64,000 nucleotides of DNA from UPXZ01 sp049840795 (GCA_049840795.1 JASGJK010000005.1:33614-97613); one strand, 5' to 3'; numbered from the stretch's first letter, positions 53,554 through 62,883 are shown. The notes: generated from the sequence alone by a model not told the origin. Program-made: numbers and translations.

Positions 53554-55539
53554 ATGATTTTCGATTTAAGTTCAAAAATTGCTTTAGAGCGTATCCCGAC
53601 AAGATACTACCGACCGACCGATGCGTTGGAGGCGACTCGTCAAACACGATATGAGAAGCTTCGTACCGATATTTACGAAACCGAAAAAAACGGGGCATCG
53701 GTAGTTGCCCGCGAAATAGCCAATCTCATACATCACAAAGAATCGCAACAACAAACCTGTGTTTTAGGATTACCCGGAGGTTCTTCTCCGTTATCGATTT
53801 ATGCGGAGCTAGTTCGGTTGCACAAAACTGAGAATTTGTCATTTAAAAGTGTGTATATCTTTAATATCTCGGAATTTTATCCGGTAGAAAAAAACAGACA
53901 TTCCAACGCCAAAATTATTCGCGAATACTTGACGAGTAAAACAGATCTTCCGGAAGGTCACTTTTTTACTCCCGATGAGCAAGTGGAAAGAAACGAAGTG
54001 ATTGAGTTTTGTCAACATTACGAACAAAAAATCGAAGAGCTTGGCGGATTGGATATGGTACTTGCTACCATCGGACAGGTAGGAAATTTGGCGTATAATG
54101 AACAAGGTTCTCAAACAAGCTCCGTCACCCGTTTAATGTTGCTGGACGCCCAATCTCGCTCGGATTTAAGTCAGTTTTATATTCGAGCAGAAGAAGTTCC
54201 GGTTAGTGCTATCACCATGGGATTGGCAACAATACTTTCGGCAAAAAAAGTGATACTTATTGCTTGGGGCGAAAACAAGGCGAAGATTATCAAAGAAATT
54301 ATTGAAGGGCAAGCAAATGATTCTGTTCCGGCTTCTTTTCTTCAACTACACAAGAATGCTCGGGCGGTAATCGACTTGAATGCAGCTCAATTTCTGACCC
54401 GTATCAGTCATCCTTGGCTGGTAGGTTCTTGCGAGTGGACCGATAAATTGACCCGCCGAGCTATCGTATGGCTCTGTAATCAAACAAAAAAACCGATTTT
54501 GAAACTTACAAACAAAGATTATAACCAATATGGGTTAGATGAATTATTGGCGTTATACGGTTCGGCATATAATGCTAATATTAAGATATTTAATGACTTA
54601 CAACGCACTATTACCGGCTGGCCCGGAGGAAAACCCAATGCCGATGATTCAAATCGTCCCGAACGTGCGCTTCCATTTCCTAAGCGTGTTCTTCTTTTCA
54701 GTCCGCATCCTGACGATGACGTGATTTCGATGGGTGGAACTTTTCAACGATTGGTAGATCAGCATCATATTGTTCATGTGGCATATCAGACTTCGGGAAA
54801 TATAGCTGTGGGAGACGATGAAGCAATTCGTTATCTTGGACTGATGAAAAACGTATTGGAACGATTTGACCCTGCCGATCACGTATTAAAAGAAAAATAC
54901 GATTCTATGCTTCATTATTTGATCAAGGGAAAAAGACCGGGTGATAGTGATACCGCTGATATTCTTTACCTTAAAGGGTGGATTCGTAGAGAAGAAGCAC
55001 GGGCGGCTTGCCGTTACAACGGTGTTTCGTTGGCAAGAGTGCATCATTTGGACTTGCCGTTTTACGAAACGGGTAAGATCAAAAAAGGAGATATTTCAGA
55101 AAAAGATGTACAAATTATCATAAACTTACTTCAGGAGGTAAAGCCACATCAGATATTTGTTGCGGGCGATTTAGCAGATCCGCACGGAACGCATAAAGTG
55201 TGTTTGGATGCCGCATTGAGTGCAATTCACGAGTTGAGAAACGAAGACTGGATGAACGATTGCCGCGTGTGGATGTATCGGGGAGCGTGGGCGGAATGGG
55301 AAATTGACCATATTGAAATGGCGGTGCCGATTAGTCCCGAGGAGTTGCGCAAAAAACGTAATTCGATACTTAAACACCAGTCGCAAATGGAGAGCGCTCC
55401 GTTTATGGGTACTGATGAAAGACTTTTTTGGCAGCGGGCTGAGGAACGTAACCAAGCTACTGCTAAAATGTACAACGACTTAGGATTGGCAGCCTATGAA
55501 GCTATTGAAGCATTCGTTGAATACAAAAAAATACAGTAA
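53554..55539 (+). CDS. NagB-like/PIG-L deacetylase-like fusion protein
   Basis: The 661-residue protein joins an N-terminal glucosamine-6-phosphate deaminase-like domain at about residues 30-300 (CVLGLPGGSSPLSIYAELVR, VYIFNISEFYPVEKNRHSN, SFLQLHKNARAVIDL) to a C-terminal PIG-L/LmbE domain at about 365-560 (LLFSPHPDDDVISMGGTFQR, IFVAGDLADPHGTHKVCLDA). The long form is usual in Bacteroidetes and often annotated nagB. Here several NagB catalytic positions differ: the DEY aspartate is S (NISEFY), and the NDGH motif reads QVGN, so the usual Asp and His are missing; the glutamate in YNEQG remains. The PIG-L metal motif HPDDD..H is intact. Deacetylation of an amino-sugar is the likelier activity. 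Confidence 0.85.
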   Translation: MIFDLSSKIALERIPTRYYRPTDALEATRQTRYEKLRTDIYETEKNGASVVAREIANLIHHKESQQQTCVLGLPGGSSPLSIYAELVRLHKTENLSFKSVYIFNISEFYPVEKNRHSNAKIIREYLTSKTDLPEGHFFTPDEQVERNEVIEFCQHYEQKIEELGGLDMVLATIGQVGNLAYNEQGSQTSSVTRLMLLDAQSRSDLSQFYIRAEEVPVSAITMGLATILSAKKVILIAWGENKAKIIKEIIEGQANDSVPASFLQLHKNARAVIDLNAAQFLTRISHPWLVGSCEWTDKLTRRAIVWLCNQTKKPILKLTNKDYNQYGLDELLALYGSAYNANIKIFNDLQRTITGWPGGKPNADDSNRPERALPFPKRVLLFSPHPDDDVISMGGTFQRLVDQHHIVHVAYQTSGNIAVGDDEAIRYLGLMKNVLERFDPADHVLKEKYDSMLHYLIKGKRPGDSDTADILYLKGWIRREEARAACRYNGVSLARVHHLDLPFYETGKIKKGDISEKDVQIIINLLQEVKPHQIFVAGDLADPHGTHKVCLDAALSAIHELRNEDWMNDCRVWMYRGAWAEWEIDHIEMAVPISPEELRKKRNSILKHQSQMESAPFMGTDERLFWQRAEERNQATAKMYNDLGLAAYEAIEAFVEYKKIQ

Positions 55540-55636
55540 ATTCGTTTGAATACTATACAGAATTTCCTTGATGTTTCAAAACAAGGTAATTCTACTATTC
55601 CGATTCTTAAAAACAAACTTAAAACTTCTAATTTAT

Positions 55637-56083
55637 ATGATTTACTCAACCATAGCAGAAAGTGAGCGGATTGAAGATCTACATCCACAATTTAAAAGGG
55701 TTTTTGAATATTTGAAAAAGAATAATCTCTTAAACATCGAATTAGGTCGAATAGAATTGGATGGAAACCGCAGTTTTATCAATAATGTTGAATCGCAACT
55801 TTTTCCGGCTGAAGAACGTTCGTTGGAAGCGCACAAAGATTATTTGGATATTCAAATACCATTAGATGTACCTGAAACGATAGGGGTAAAGCCTACCGCC
55901 GATTGTAAAACAGTAAAATCAGCTTACAATGAAGAGAAAGACATTCTGTTTTTTGAAGATAAACCAACCAATTTTGTAACAGTTTATCCTGGCGAATTTA
56001 TTATCTTGTATCCCGAAGATGCGCACGCTCCTCTGATTGGAGAAGGAAACGTAAGAAAGTTGGTGGTAAAGATTCAAATCTGA
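55637..56083 (+). CDS. YhcH/YjgK/YiaL (DUF386) family protein
   Basis: I choose the ATG at 55637 (MIYSTIAESERIEDLHPQFK), giving 148 residues, the usual family length; the longer frame from 55568 is not conserved. Cupin-like metal-site motifs are visible: SLEAHKDYLDIQIPLDVPET, DILFFEDKPTNFVTVYPGEF and PEDAHAPLIGEGNVRKLVVK. Family members act on sugars or sialic acid intermediates (the EbgC/NanQ group, anomerases or isomerases). It follows the amino-sugar fusion gene by about 95 bp on the same strand, so a shared amino-sugar pathway is plausible. Confidence 0.87.
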   Translation: MIYSTIAESERIEDLHPQFKRVFEYLKKNNLLNIELGRIELDGNRSFINNVESQLFPAEERSLEAHKDYLDIQIPLDVPETIGVKPTADCKTVKSAYNEEKDILFFEDKPTNFVTVYPGEFIILYPEDAHAPLIGEGNVRKLVVKIQI

Positions 56084-56326
56084 AGAAACTATTCAAAAAC
56101 AAAAAAAATCAGTCGTAATGGTCGAACTTTTTTTGTTATCGACCCTGATTTTATCTGTTTTTTATCCAGAGTAACAAAAAGAACACAGATGTTTCGTAAT
56201 TTGCCATTCAAAAACTCAGTCAGAACAGCTCTGTATTTTCAAATATTATTGCACTAAATGTGAAAGTAAAATATAGGTTTATCCATTTTCTTCGTATTTT
56301 TGTAGAATAAATAATGTTTTGGGAAT

Positions 56327-57013
56327 ATGAAACGCATCGTAGTTTTATCAGGTGCCGGAATGAGCGCCGAAAGCGGTATTTCTACCTTCAGAGATTCAGG
56401 TGGACTTTGGGAGCAACACCGAATAGAAGATGTGGCTACTCCCGAAGCATTTCAGCGAAATCCCGAGTTGGTATTGGACTTTTACAATCAGAGAAGGAAG
56501 CAACTTTTCGATGTGAAACCGAATGATGGACACTTGATACTGGCAGAACTCGAAAATACTCTTGAAGTGCAAATTATAACCCAAAACGTTGACAATCTGC
56601 ACGAACGAGCCGGAAGTAAAAATGTGCTGCATCTGCATGGAGAACTGATGAAAGTGCGTTCGACCGGATCGGGTGGAGAAATCTTTGAATTGTCACAGGA
56701 AAAGCCTGAAATACACATTGGCGACAAGTGCCCCAAAGGTTATCAATTACGCCCGCATATCGTGTGGTTTGGAGAAGCCGTTCCCGAAATAGAGAATGCC
56801 ATAAAAATAACTCAAACTGCCGATATGCTTGTAATAATAGGCACATCATTGCAAGTGTATCCTGCTGCCGGATTGATAAATTATGCGCCGGATGAAACTC
56901 CGGTTTATGTCATTGATCCGAATGAAATCAGCATAAATAATCAGCATATCGTCCATATTAAAAAAGGAGCGGGAGAGGGAATGAGGGAATTGAAAGAAAA
57001 AATAGAAATTTAA
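56327..57013 (+). CDS. Sir2-family NAD-dependent protein deacylase
   Basis: The 228-residue sirtuin has the NAD-binding GAGMSAESGISTFRDSGGLWE, the QNVDNLHERAGSKNVLHLHGEL catalytic stretch with its histidine, LRPHIVWFGEAVPE, VIIGTSLQVYPAAGLI and YVIDPNEISINNQHIVH. The zinc-finger region has one cysteine (GDKCPKGYQ) instead of four, as in other Bacteroidetes members of this type. The Tyr/Arg pair of desuccinylases is hard to place, so the acyl preference is unclear. It acts in the cytoplasm. It is intact. Confidence 0.93.
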   Translation: MKRIVVLSGAGMSAESGISTFRDSGGLWEQHRIEDVATPEAFQRNPELVLDFYNQRRKQLFDVKPNDGHLILAELENTLEVQIITQNVDNLHERAGSKNVLHLHGELMKVRSTGSGGEIFELSQEKPEIHIGDKCPKGYQLRPHIVWFGEAVPEIENAIKITQTADMLVIIGTSLQVYPAAGLINYAPDETPVYVIDPNEISINNQHIVHIKKGAGEGMRELKEKIEI

Positions 57014-57027
57014 AGTGAAAATTCATT

Positions 57028-57057
57028 TTGCCATTCAAAAAACATTCTCTATCTTTG
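57028..57057 (+). promoter_or_regulatory. rpsU promoter
   Basis: TTG (57028-57030) and TATCTTTG (57050-57057), separated by 19 bp, lie 48 bp before the rpsU start. Confidence 0.85.
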
Positions 57058-57104
57058 CAGTCCGAAAAAATAGCAACAAAGTAATAAAATTTAACTCATA
57101 AATC

Positions 57105-57296
57105 ATGATTGTAGTTCCAGTAAAAGAAGGCGAAAACATAGAAAAAGCATTAAAAAAATTCAAACGTAAATTTGAAAAAACCGGTGTAGTAAAAGAACTT
57201 CGTCGCCGTCAATGTTTTGACAAGCCTTCTGTTGTAAAACGTGAAAAGAAAATTCACGCAGTTTACGTACAACAATTGCAACGTAGCGAAGATTAA
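57105..57296 (+). CDS. rpsU: 30S ribosomal protein S21
   Basis: The 63-residue basic protein MIVVPVKEGENIEKALKKFK..KRKFEKTGVVKELRRRQCFD is S21, which binds near the anti-Shine-Dalgarno end of 16S rRNA. It has its own promoter and begins the rpsU-xerC-hpf cluster. The 76-bp gap to xerC has no strong terminator, so cotranscription is possible. Confidence 0.96.
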   Translation: MIVVPVKEGENIEKALKKFKRKFEKTGVVKELRRRQCFDKPSVVKREKKIHAVYVQQLQRSED

Positions 57297-57372
57297 AAAA
57301 AAGAAAAAAGTTTGTTGTTCTGATGTTTTTGTGTTATTTTCGTGATGAAATAGTACTAAGAGGGCATCAGGC

Positions 57373-58281
57373 ATGATTCAAAACTTTCTACAATATTTAC
57401 AGTATGAGAAGAATTATTCCTCTCATACTGTTTTGTCATATCAAATAGACCTATTTCAGTTTTGTGATTTCCTTCGGGTTGCTCCGGATGCGTTTTCCCC
57501 CGAAGATGTAAATTCCGCTGTTATCAGCCGATGGGTATTGACCCTGATGGATGAGAACATCTCAGCCAAAAGTATTTCTCGAAAAATTTCCACCCTAAAA
57601 TCGTTTTGGCGTTATTTAATTCGATTTGAATTAACGCTAAAAAATCCGACTTTAAAAATAATTCTACCCAAAACAAAAAAGCCTCTTCCTGCGTTCTATA
57701 AGCAAAAGGAGATGGATAACGTATTGTCTTCTTATCACGGATTAAAAGGATTTAAAGACGTGAGAAACGGAATGATTATACGACTGTTTTATGAGACGGG
57801 CATTCGTGTTTCCGAGTTGATACATCTTAAGGATAGTGATTACAATTACTCCTCAAAAGAGTTAAGAGTGCTTGGAAAAAGAAATAAACAACGTATTATT
57901 CCATTAGGAGATGATATTTGTGAAGAAATGAATAAATATATCGAAAATCGAAACGAAAATATGGAACGTTTTTCGGATAAAATATTTATTCGCGAAAATG
58001 GACAAGCAATGTATAGCAGGGGTATATATAATATTGTGCACAACAAAATGGGAGCAAGCGCTACACTTCATAAACAAAGTCCGCACGTGCTCCGTCACAC
58101 CTTTGCAACCACCCTGATGAATCATAAGGCAGATATAAATGCTGTGAAGGATTTACTCGGACATAGTAGCTTGGCGGCTACACAAATATATACACATGTA
58201 AATTTTAGTGAACTAAAAGATATATATAAAAACTCTCACCCACGTGAGAAAAATAAAAAAGGAGGTATTTATGAAACTTAG
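57373..58281 (+). CDS. xerC: Tyrosine recombinase XerC/XerD
   Basis: The 302-residue protein has the SAM-like N-domain (MIQNFLQYLQYEKNYSSHTV) and the catalytic domain with Arg in FYETGIRVSELIHLKDSD, Lys in RVLGKRNKQRIIPLGDD, HxxR in SPHVLRHTFATTLMNHKAD, and the distal His and Tyr nucleophile in LLGHSSLAATQIYTHVNFSEL. It resolves chromosome dimers at dif. The position between rpsU and hpf is typical of Bacteroidales housekeeping Xer rather than a mobile integrase. Whether it is XerC or XerD is uncertain. It overlaps hpf by 11 bp. Confidence 0.93.
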   Translation: MIQNFLQYLQYEKNYSSHTVLSYQIDLFQFCDFLRVAPDAFSPEDVNSAVISRWVLTLMDENISAKSISRKISTLKSFWRYLIRFELTLKNPTLKIILPKTKKPLPAFYKQKEMDNVLSSYHGLKGFKDVRNGMIIRLFYETGIRVSELIHLKDSDYNYSSKELRVLGKRNKQRIIPLGDDICEEMNKYIENRNENMERFSDKIFIRENGQAMYSRGIYNIVHNKMGASATLHKQSPHVLRHTFATTLMNHKADINAVKDLLGHSSLAATQIYTHVNFSELKDIYKNSHPREKNKKGGIYET

Positions 58282-58570
58282 AATTCAATCTATTAATTTT
58301 GATGCGACAGAGAGATTACAAGAGTACGTGAGTAAAAAAGTATCAAAATTAGAAAAGTTTTTTGATGAGATATTGAATGTGGAGGTGTATCTAAAAGTGA
58401 TAAAACCCGAAACTGCAACCAACAAAGAAGCTGAAATTAAGATTTCTATTCCCGGAGTAGAGTTTTTCGCCTCAAAAACCTGCGATTCGTTTGAAGAAGC
58501 AGTAGAGCTGGCAACAGAAGCTATTGATAAGCAAATTCGCAAGTATAAGGAAAAACAATTGAAGAAATAA
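58271..58570 (+). CDS. hpf: Ribosome hibernation-promoting factor (HPF/YfiA)
   Basis: I choose the ATG at 58271 (MKLRIQSINFDATERLQEYV) because GGAGG lies 6 bp upstream at 58261, inside xerC. The 99-residue product is a short-form HPF: YVSKKVSKLEKFFDEILNVE, EAEIKISIPGVEFFASKTCD and AVELATEAIDKQIRKYKEKQ give the beta-alpha-beta fold with a basic last helix. It binds the 30S decoding centre and stalls ribosomes in stationary phase. It is coupled translationally to xerC. Confidence 0.92.
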   Translation: MKLRIQSINFDATERLQEYVSKKVSKLEKFFDEILNVEVYLKVIKPETATNKEAEIKISIPGVEFFASKTCDSFEEAVELATEAIDKQIRKYKEKQLKK

Positions 58571-58588
58571 CTTTTTTCAAAATATGTT

Positions 58589-58617
58589 TTGATGATAAAA
58601 TATTTTTCGTATCTTTG
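58589..58617 (+). promoter_or_regulatory. Promoter of the tRNA-Thr/Tyr/Gly cluster
   Basis: TTG (58589-58591), a 19-bp spacer, and TATCTTTG (58610-58617) precede tRNA-Thr by 65 bp. Confidence 0.85.
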
Positions 58618-58682
58618 CAAGCCGTTTGAATAGCGCTATTTAAGCGGCTTGATTTTCTTAAGAAGTTAAGAAAAAGCATATT

Positions 58683-58756
58683 GCCTCTTTAGCTCAGTTG
58701 GCCAGAGCACGTGATTTGTAATCTCGGGGTCGTTGGTTCGAATCCGACAAGAGGCT
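58683..58756 (+). tRNA. tRNA-Thr (anticodon TGT)
   Basis: The acceptor GCCTCTT pairs with AAGAGGC. The anticodon loop TTTGTAA gives TGT (codon ACA). The anticodon stem CGTGA/TCTCG has one T:T mismatch. The T-loop is GTTCGAATC. Confidence 0.93.
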
Positions 58757-58855
58757 CAAAATTAGTAAATAGTTTAATATAAAAACAGTAAAATTGCTTG
58801 CAAGATTTAGTGAAATCCGAGCAAAAAATATAAACTATCAATAGTAAACTTATTA

Positions 58856-58938
58856 GGGCAGTTACCAAAGTGGCCAACTGGGGCTGACTGTAACTCAGCT
58901 GTCTTTCGACTTCGGAGGTTCGAATCCTTCACTGCCCA
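58856..58938 (+). tRNA. tRNA-Tyr (anticodon GTA)
   Basis: The acceptor GGGCAGT pairs with ACTGCCC and the discriminator is A. The anticodon is GTA in CTGTAAC, there is a long variable arm, and the T-loop is GTTCGAATC. Confidence 0.95.
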
Positions 58939-59041
58939 CAACTAATTTGCTAATGAATTAATATGCCGATGTGCCAATATTAATTCTGTCGATAAGTATA
59001 TTATTGACATATTGGCAAATTTCAAATTGGCACATTAAAAT

Positions 59042-59114
59042 GCGGAAGTAGCTCAGTAGATAGAGCATTAGCCTTCCAAGCTGAGGGTCGCGGGTTTGAG
59101 CCCCGTCTTCCGCT
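59042..59114 (+). tRNA. tRNA-Gly (anticodon TCC)
   Basis: The acceptor GCGGAAG pairs with CTTCCGC. The anticodon loop CTTCCAA gives TCC (codon GGA). The T-loop is GTTTGAGCC. It is the last tRNA before the decayed insert. Confidence 0.95.
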
Positions 59115-59133
59115 CTATAAAAGCAGAGAGCAA

Positions 59134-59166
59134 AAGGATGTCCATTCGTCGGATATCCTTTTTTGT
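59134..59166 (+). terminator. Terminator after tRNA-Gly
   Basis: AAGGATGTCC (59134-59143) pairs with GGATATCCTT (59151-59160), allowing one G:T, followed by TTTTTTG. The tRNA transcript appears to end here, before the decayed insert. Confidence 0.8.
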
Positions 59167-59202
59167 TTTTAGGTGCATTTGTCAATATCAATCTTTCTGT
59201 AG

Positions 59203-59586
59203 GCTTTGTTCTTTTCATATATCGATAACATTACTGCCTTGAACGCAGAAAACAATAATACAGCCAAAATGTACGTAGATTATGTACGTGTTTATCAAAA
59301 AGGGGTAGAAGGAGAAGAATATGATGGACCGGTGCCGACTTTAGGGTCACAAAAAATAAAAGTATCTAATTTGCATAAGATTTACCCAAATCCTACGTAC
59401 AGTAAATTGAAAATCGATGGACCTGCTACACCCGCTAAAGTTGTTGTTTTTACAACTAATGGCAACGAAGTGCTTACGCTCCGAAATAAAGATGAGATTA
59501 AAATATCTTCGCTACCTTCTGGAAATTATATCATTAAAATATCTTCCGCAAATATTAGCGAAACACATTCTTTTACTAAAAAATAA
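59203..59586 (+). pseudogene. C-terminal remnant of a GH16-type secreted glycosidase
   Basis: The frame is closed upstream by TAG at 59200. It reads AENNNTAKMYVDYVRVYQKG, the last strand of GH16 laminarinase-like domains, and then a complete T9SS sorting domain (LHKIYPNPTYSKLKIDGPAT..NGNEVLTL..LPSGNYIIKISSANISETHS). All catalytic parts are missing. It lies 90 bp beyond tRNA-Gly, so the left part was lost by deletion or never came in. There is no start codon or ribosome site of its own. Confidence 0.75.
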
Positions 59587-60049
59587 AGTAATAGAATTCC
59601 TGATCAAAACTGTCTTGCAAATTTTGATGTGTTGTTAAATGTCGTTTAATGTGATTGTTAAATGTATTATTAGAATTGAGAATAGCTCTCAATTCGGCAA
59701 CAAACTTAGATTTTCCCGGTTAAAAAGACGTTTTTGATAACATAAAAATGACTTTTATTTGGGTTAAACGGTCTTCTGACCGTTTGTTTTATTAACGATT
59801 TTCAATCGTCCAGCCCGAAACAAAACTTTCTTGTTAAATAAAAGAACCCACATAAAATATTTACAAAATATACATATTCAATCAATTAGAACGAATCAGA
59901 AGATTTTAAGCGGACAACAATAATTTTTATTAGAAATACTAAAAGTTTTGTTTTCCGGTTGCAGAAATGAATACCGAACGTAGTTTGAAAATTAACTTTT
60001 AATCACGCTAAAAGACCATAAACCCAACCGCATTATATCTGATAAACAA
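59587..60049. other. Non-coding part of the decayed insert
   Basis: There is no gene. It holds hairpins GAATTGAGA/TCTCAATTC (59673-59695) and AAACGGTC/GACCGTTT followed by GTTTTATT (59766-59790, terminator-like for the GH16 remnant), and copy 2 of the AGCGGACAACAAT repeat at 59905-59932. Confidence 0.6.
59905..59932. repeat. Copy 2 of a shared AGCGGACAACAAT repeat
   Basis: TTTAAGCGGACAACAATAAT matches the minus strand of 47683-47709 at about six of every seven positions. It is probably the residue of a mobile-element end. Confidence 0.5.
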
Positions 60050-61181
60050 AAAAAAATAAAGTCTTTTTGTACACTGTCGAATTATTATTGTTTTTTACAT
60101 TATCGGCAACTCAAATAAGTGATGCTACATTGTTATACCACAGTCAGTTGACTGATGCAAACATTAGTTATACGCCTACCGCCTAATATACTTGTGTGGG
60201 TACTATCAAACTTGACGAAGGTACGAATTACGAGATCGATTATCGCATTTCGAGCACTTATAAAACCGCGACTATTCAAATTACAGACGCCAGACCCAAC
60301 GGCACTCCCGTTACCAGATTCAATGTCGCCGTTGTTACGATGCAACGCACGGGCCGGGCATTGATGCTAAACCCGGAGAACCTAAAACGATGGAAAAAAA
60401 AGTAATACAGTTTCGTTCAAATATGCCGGTTTAAAAGTAGGACAAGAGCTGATGGTACGTAAGGAAATTATTCGCAAATATCTCCCGGAATCAAACACGT
60501 GGTTCGTCAACTGTGTGGAGGAGTTGAGCAAACTACCGAAGATGATTCAGATAAACCCGTTGGCACTTGTATCGGGACAACAACTTTGCAAGAAGATCAA
60601 AAATACAGTGTCGATTATCAAATTATCAAACAAGGTCAGCAGCTGAAAGTAAACCTAATGCAAGTTAGAAACAAAGCGGGCATTGTTCCGCAGCAATTGA
60701 AAGCTTCCAATATCAAACTATCATACGATGAATATGCTTCTATGGTTATCTATGGAGGAAAAGCAACCAAAACGTGGAACAATGTGAAAGAAAACGCATT
60801 GTCATTTGCTCTTACGCTCAATGCTGATAATTAAGGTCAAGGGCAACATACAAGTGGCGCACCGGGTTTTGCTTATACTTTAGGTGATGTTTGCGGTTCA
60901 CAAGTGATTATTTCAGTAGGGGTAAATAACCTGGAAATAGATAGTCGCATAAAAGTTTATCCTACGATTGTAAAAACAAAGATATTTTTATAAAAGCGCA
61001 AACAGAACTAAAATCAATACAATTAATGAATGTAACAGGTGGATATTAAAACAATGGACACTATCATCAGCCGAAACAGTATTGGATTTAAGCAATGTCT
61101 GCTCAGGGATATATTACGTTAAAATATTAACGGTCGAAAATAAATTGAATGTTTTTCGGGTGGTTAAACCAGATGAATAAT
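60050..61181 (+). pseudogene. Decayed T9SS-secreted repeat protein
   Basis: Pieces of one protein are spread over all three frames. There is a hydrophobic leader (LLLFFTLSATQISDATLLYH), then TAA at 60184. Module 1 follows (CVGTIKLDEGTNYEIDYRIS), then a shift to NTVSFKYAGLKVGQELMVRK, then a shift to module 2 (CIGTTTLQEDQKYSVDYQII..GGKATKTWNNVKENALSFAL). TAA stands in frame at 60832, then GQGQHTSGAPGFAYTLGDVC, and the sorting domain is broken twice (KVYPTIV; IKAQTELKSIQLMNVTG; LKQWTLSSAETVLDLSNVCS, ending at TAA 61179-61181). At least four indels and two nonsense codons are present. The family is unknown. Confidence 0.75.
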
Positions 61182-61253
61182 GATATTTGATAGTGAATTA
61201 TCCATTTTTTGATACAATGTCAAATTATTTTTGAAAAAATAAAAAAATAAATT

Positions 61254-61283
61254 TTGTCGGTATCAAAAAAAAATGTACTTTTG
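61254..61283 (+). promoter_or_regulatory. Promoter of the tRNA-Thr-tuf-tRNA-Trp-secE-nusG transcript
   Basis: TTG (61254-61256), a 19-bp spacer, and TACTTTTG (61276-61283) match the consensus, 244 bp before tRNA-Thr. The leader between has no other feature I can support. Confidence 0.8.
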
Positions 61284-61526
61284 CACCCACGATTTTGAAG
61301 AAGAATCGTTTGATGAGAATTACATATTGACAGACAATTAGTTGTAATCACATAGCACATCTTGTTGATAACGCACTGTTTGTGAATATTAGAAAATTGA
61401 ATGCAAATTCAGCAAGTAGTTTTCGTCAAAGTAAAAACAAGGCATCAAAAGACAAAAACAAGACTATCTTTTGATGTGTCTTTGTGAAAATAACAGAGCA
61501 ATTATATTTTGAAAAAAGCTCTCATT

Positions 61527-61598
<72 letters not shown>

Positions 61599-61668
61599 CA
61601 TTTTTTGAAAAACAAATGCTTTATTAAAACATATAAAAATTACTAATTTATAAAATAATCTTTGAGTT

Positions 61669-62853
61669 ATGGCAAAAGAAAAATTTGACAGGTCGAAGCC
61701 GCACGTAAACGTAGGTACTATCGGACACGTTGACCACGGAAAAACTACTTTGACCGCTGCAATTACTACGGTACTTGCTAAAAGAGGACTTTCTGAAGTG
61801 CGTTCATTCGATTCTATCGATAATGCTCCAGAAGAAAAAGAACGTGGTATCACTATCAATACTGCTCACGTTGAATATCAAACAGCTAATCGTCACTATG
61901 CACACGTTGACTGTCCGGGACACGCAGACTACGTTAAAAACATGGTAACTGGAGCTGCTCAAATGGACGGCGCAATCATCGTAGTAGCTGCTACTGATGG
62001 ACCGATGCCTCAAACTCGCGAACATATCTTGTTAGCTCGTCAGGTAAACGTTCCTCGTTTGGTTGTGTTTATGAATAAATGTGATATGGTTGATGACGAA
62101 GAAATGTTGGAATTGGTAGAAATGGAAATGCGTGAGTTGCTTTCTTTCTATGATTTTGACGGAGACAATACACCTGTAATTCGTGGTTCTGCACTTGGTG
62201 GATTGAACGGAGTTACAGAATGGGAAGATAAAATTATGGAATTGATGGATGCTGTTGATACTTGGATTCAATTGCCTCCACGTGCCATTGACAAACCATT
62301 TTTGATGCCGGTGGAAGACGTGTTCTCAATCACAGGTCGTGGTACGGTAGCAACAGGTCGTATCGAAACAGGTGTTATCAATACAAGTGAAGAAGTTCAG
62401 ATCATCGGTCTTGGAGCTGAAGGTAAAAAATCAGTTGTAACCGGAGTAGAAATGTTCCGTAAAATTCTTGACAGAGGTGAAGCCGGTGACAACGTAGGTT
62501 TGTTGCTTCGTGGTATCGACAAAGATGAAATCAAACGTGGTATGGTTATTGCTAAACCAGGTTCGGTTAAGCCTCACGATCACTTCAAAGCGTCAGTTTA
62601 TATCTTGAAAAAAGAAGAAGGTGGACGTCACACTCCATTCCACAACAAATATCGTCCTCAGTTCTATATCCGTACATTGGACGTAACTGGCGAAATCACT
62701 CTTCCTGAAGGAACAGAAATGGTTATGCCGGGTGACAACTTGGAAATCGATGTTAAATTAATTTATCCGGTAGCTTGCTCTGAAGGTTTACGTTTTGCTA
62801 TTCGCGAAGGTGGACGTACAGTAGGTTCTGGACAGATTACCTCTTTATTATAA
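61669..62853 (+). CDS. tuf: Elongation factor Tu
   Basis: The 394-residue EF-Tu is complete. G1 is GTIGHVDHGKTTLTAAI, the switch region is GITINTAHVEYQ, G3 is VDCPGHADYVKNMVTGA, G4 is VVFMNKCDMVDDEE, G5 is IRGSALGG, and the two beta-barrel domains end EGGRTVGSGQITSLL. It delivers aminoacyl-tRNA to the ribosome. Codon use is strongly biased (GGT, CGT, AAA), consistent with high expression. It is preceded by tRNA-Thr and followed by an inverted repeat, tRNA-Trp, secE and nusG. Confidence 0.98.
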   Translation: MAKEKFDRSKPHVNVGTIGHVDHGKTTLTAAITTVLAKRGLSEVRSFDSIDNAPEEKERGITINTAHVEYQTANRHYAHVDCPGHADYVKNMVTGAAQMDGAIIVVAATDGPMPQTREHILLARQVNVPRLVVFMNKCDMVDDEEMLELVEMEMRELLSFYDFDGDNTPVIRGSALGGLNGVTEWEDKIMELMDAVDTWIQLPPRAIDKPFLMPVEDVFSITGRGTVATGRIETGVINTSEEVQIIGLGAEGKKSVVTGVEMFRKILDRGEAGDNVGLLLRGIDKDEIKRGMVIAKPGSVKPHDHFKASVYILKKEEGGRHTPFHNKYRPQFYIRTLDVTGEITLPEGTEMVMPGDNLEIDVKLIYPVACSEGLRFAIREGGRTVGSGQITSLL

Positions 62854-62883
62854 TTTTTATAGTAAACAAGAAATACAAGTATG

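Noticed and set aside
57373..58281. XerC-like gene as an integrase of a mobile island
   Set aside because: Its place between rpsU and hpf and its compact housekeeping form match the chromosomal Xer recombinase.
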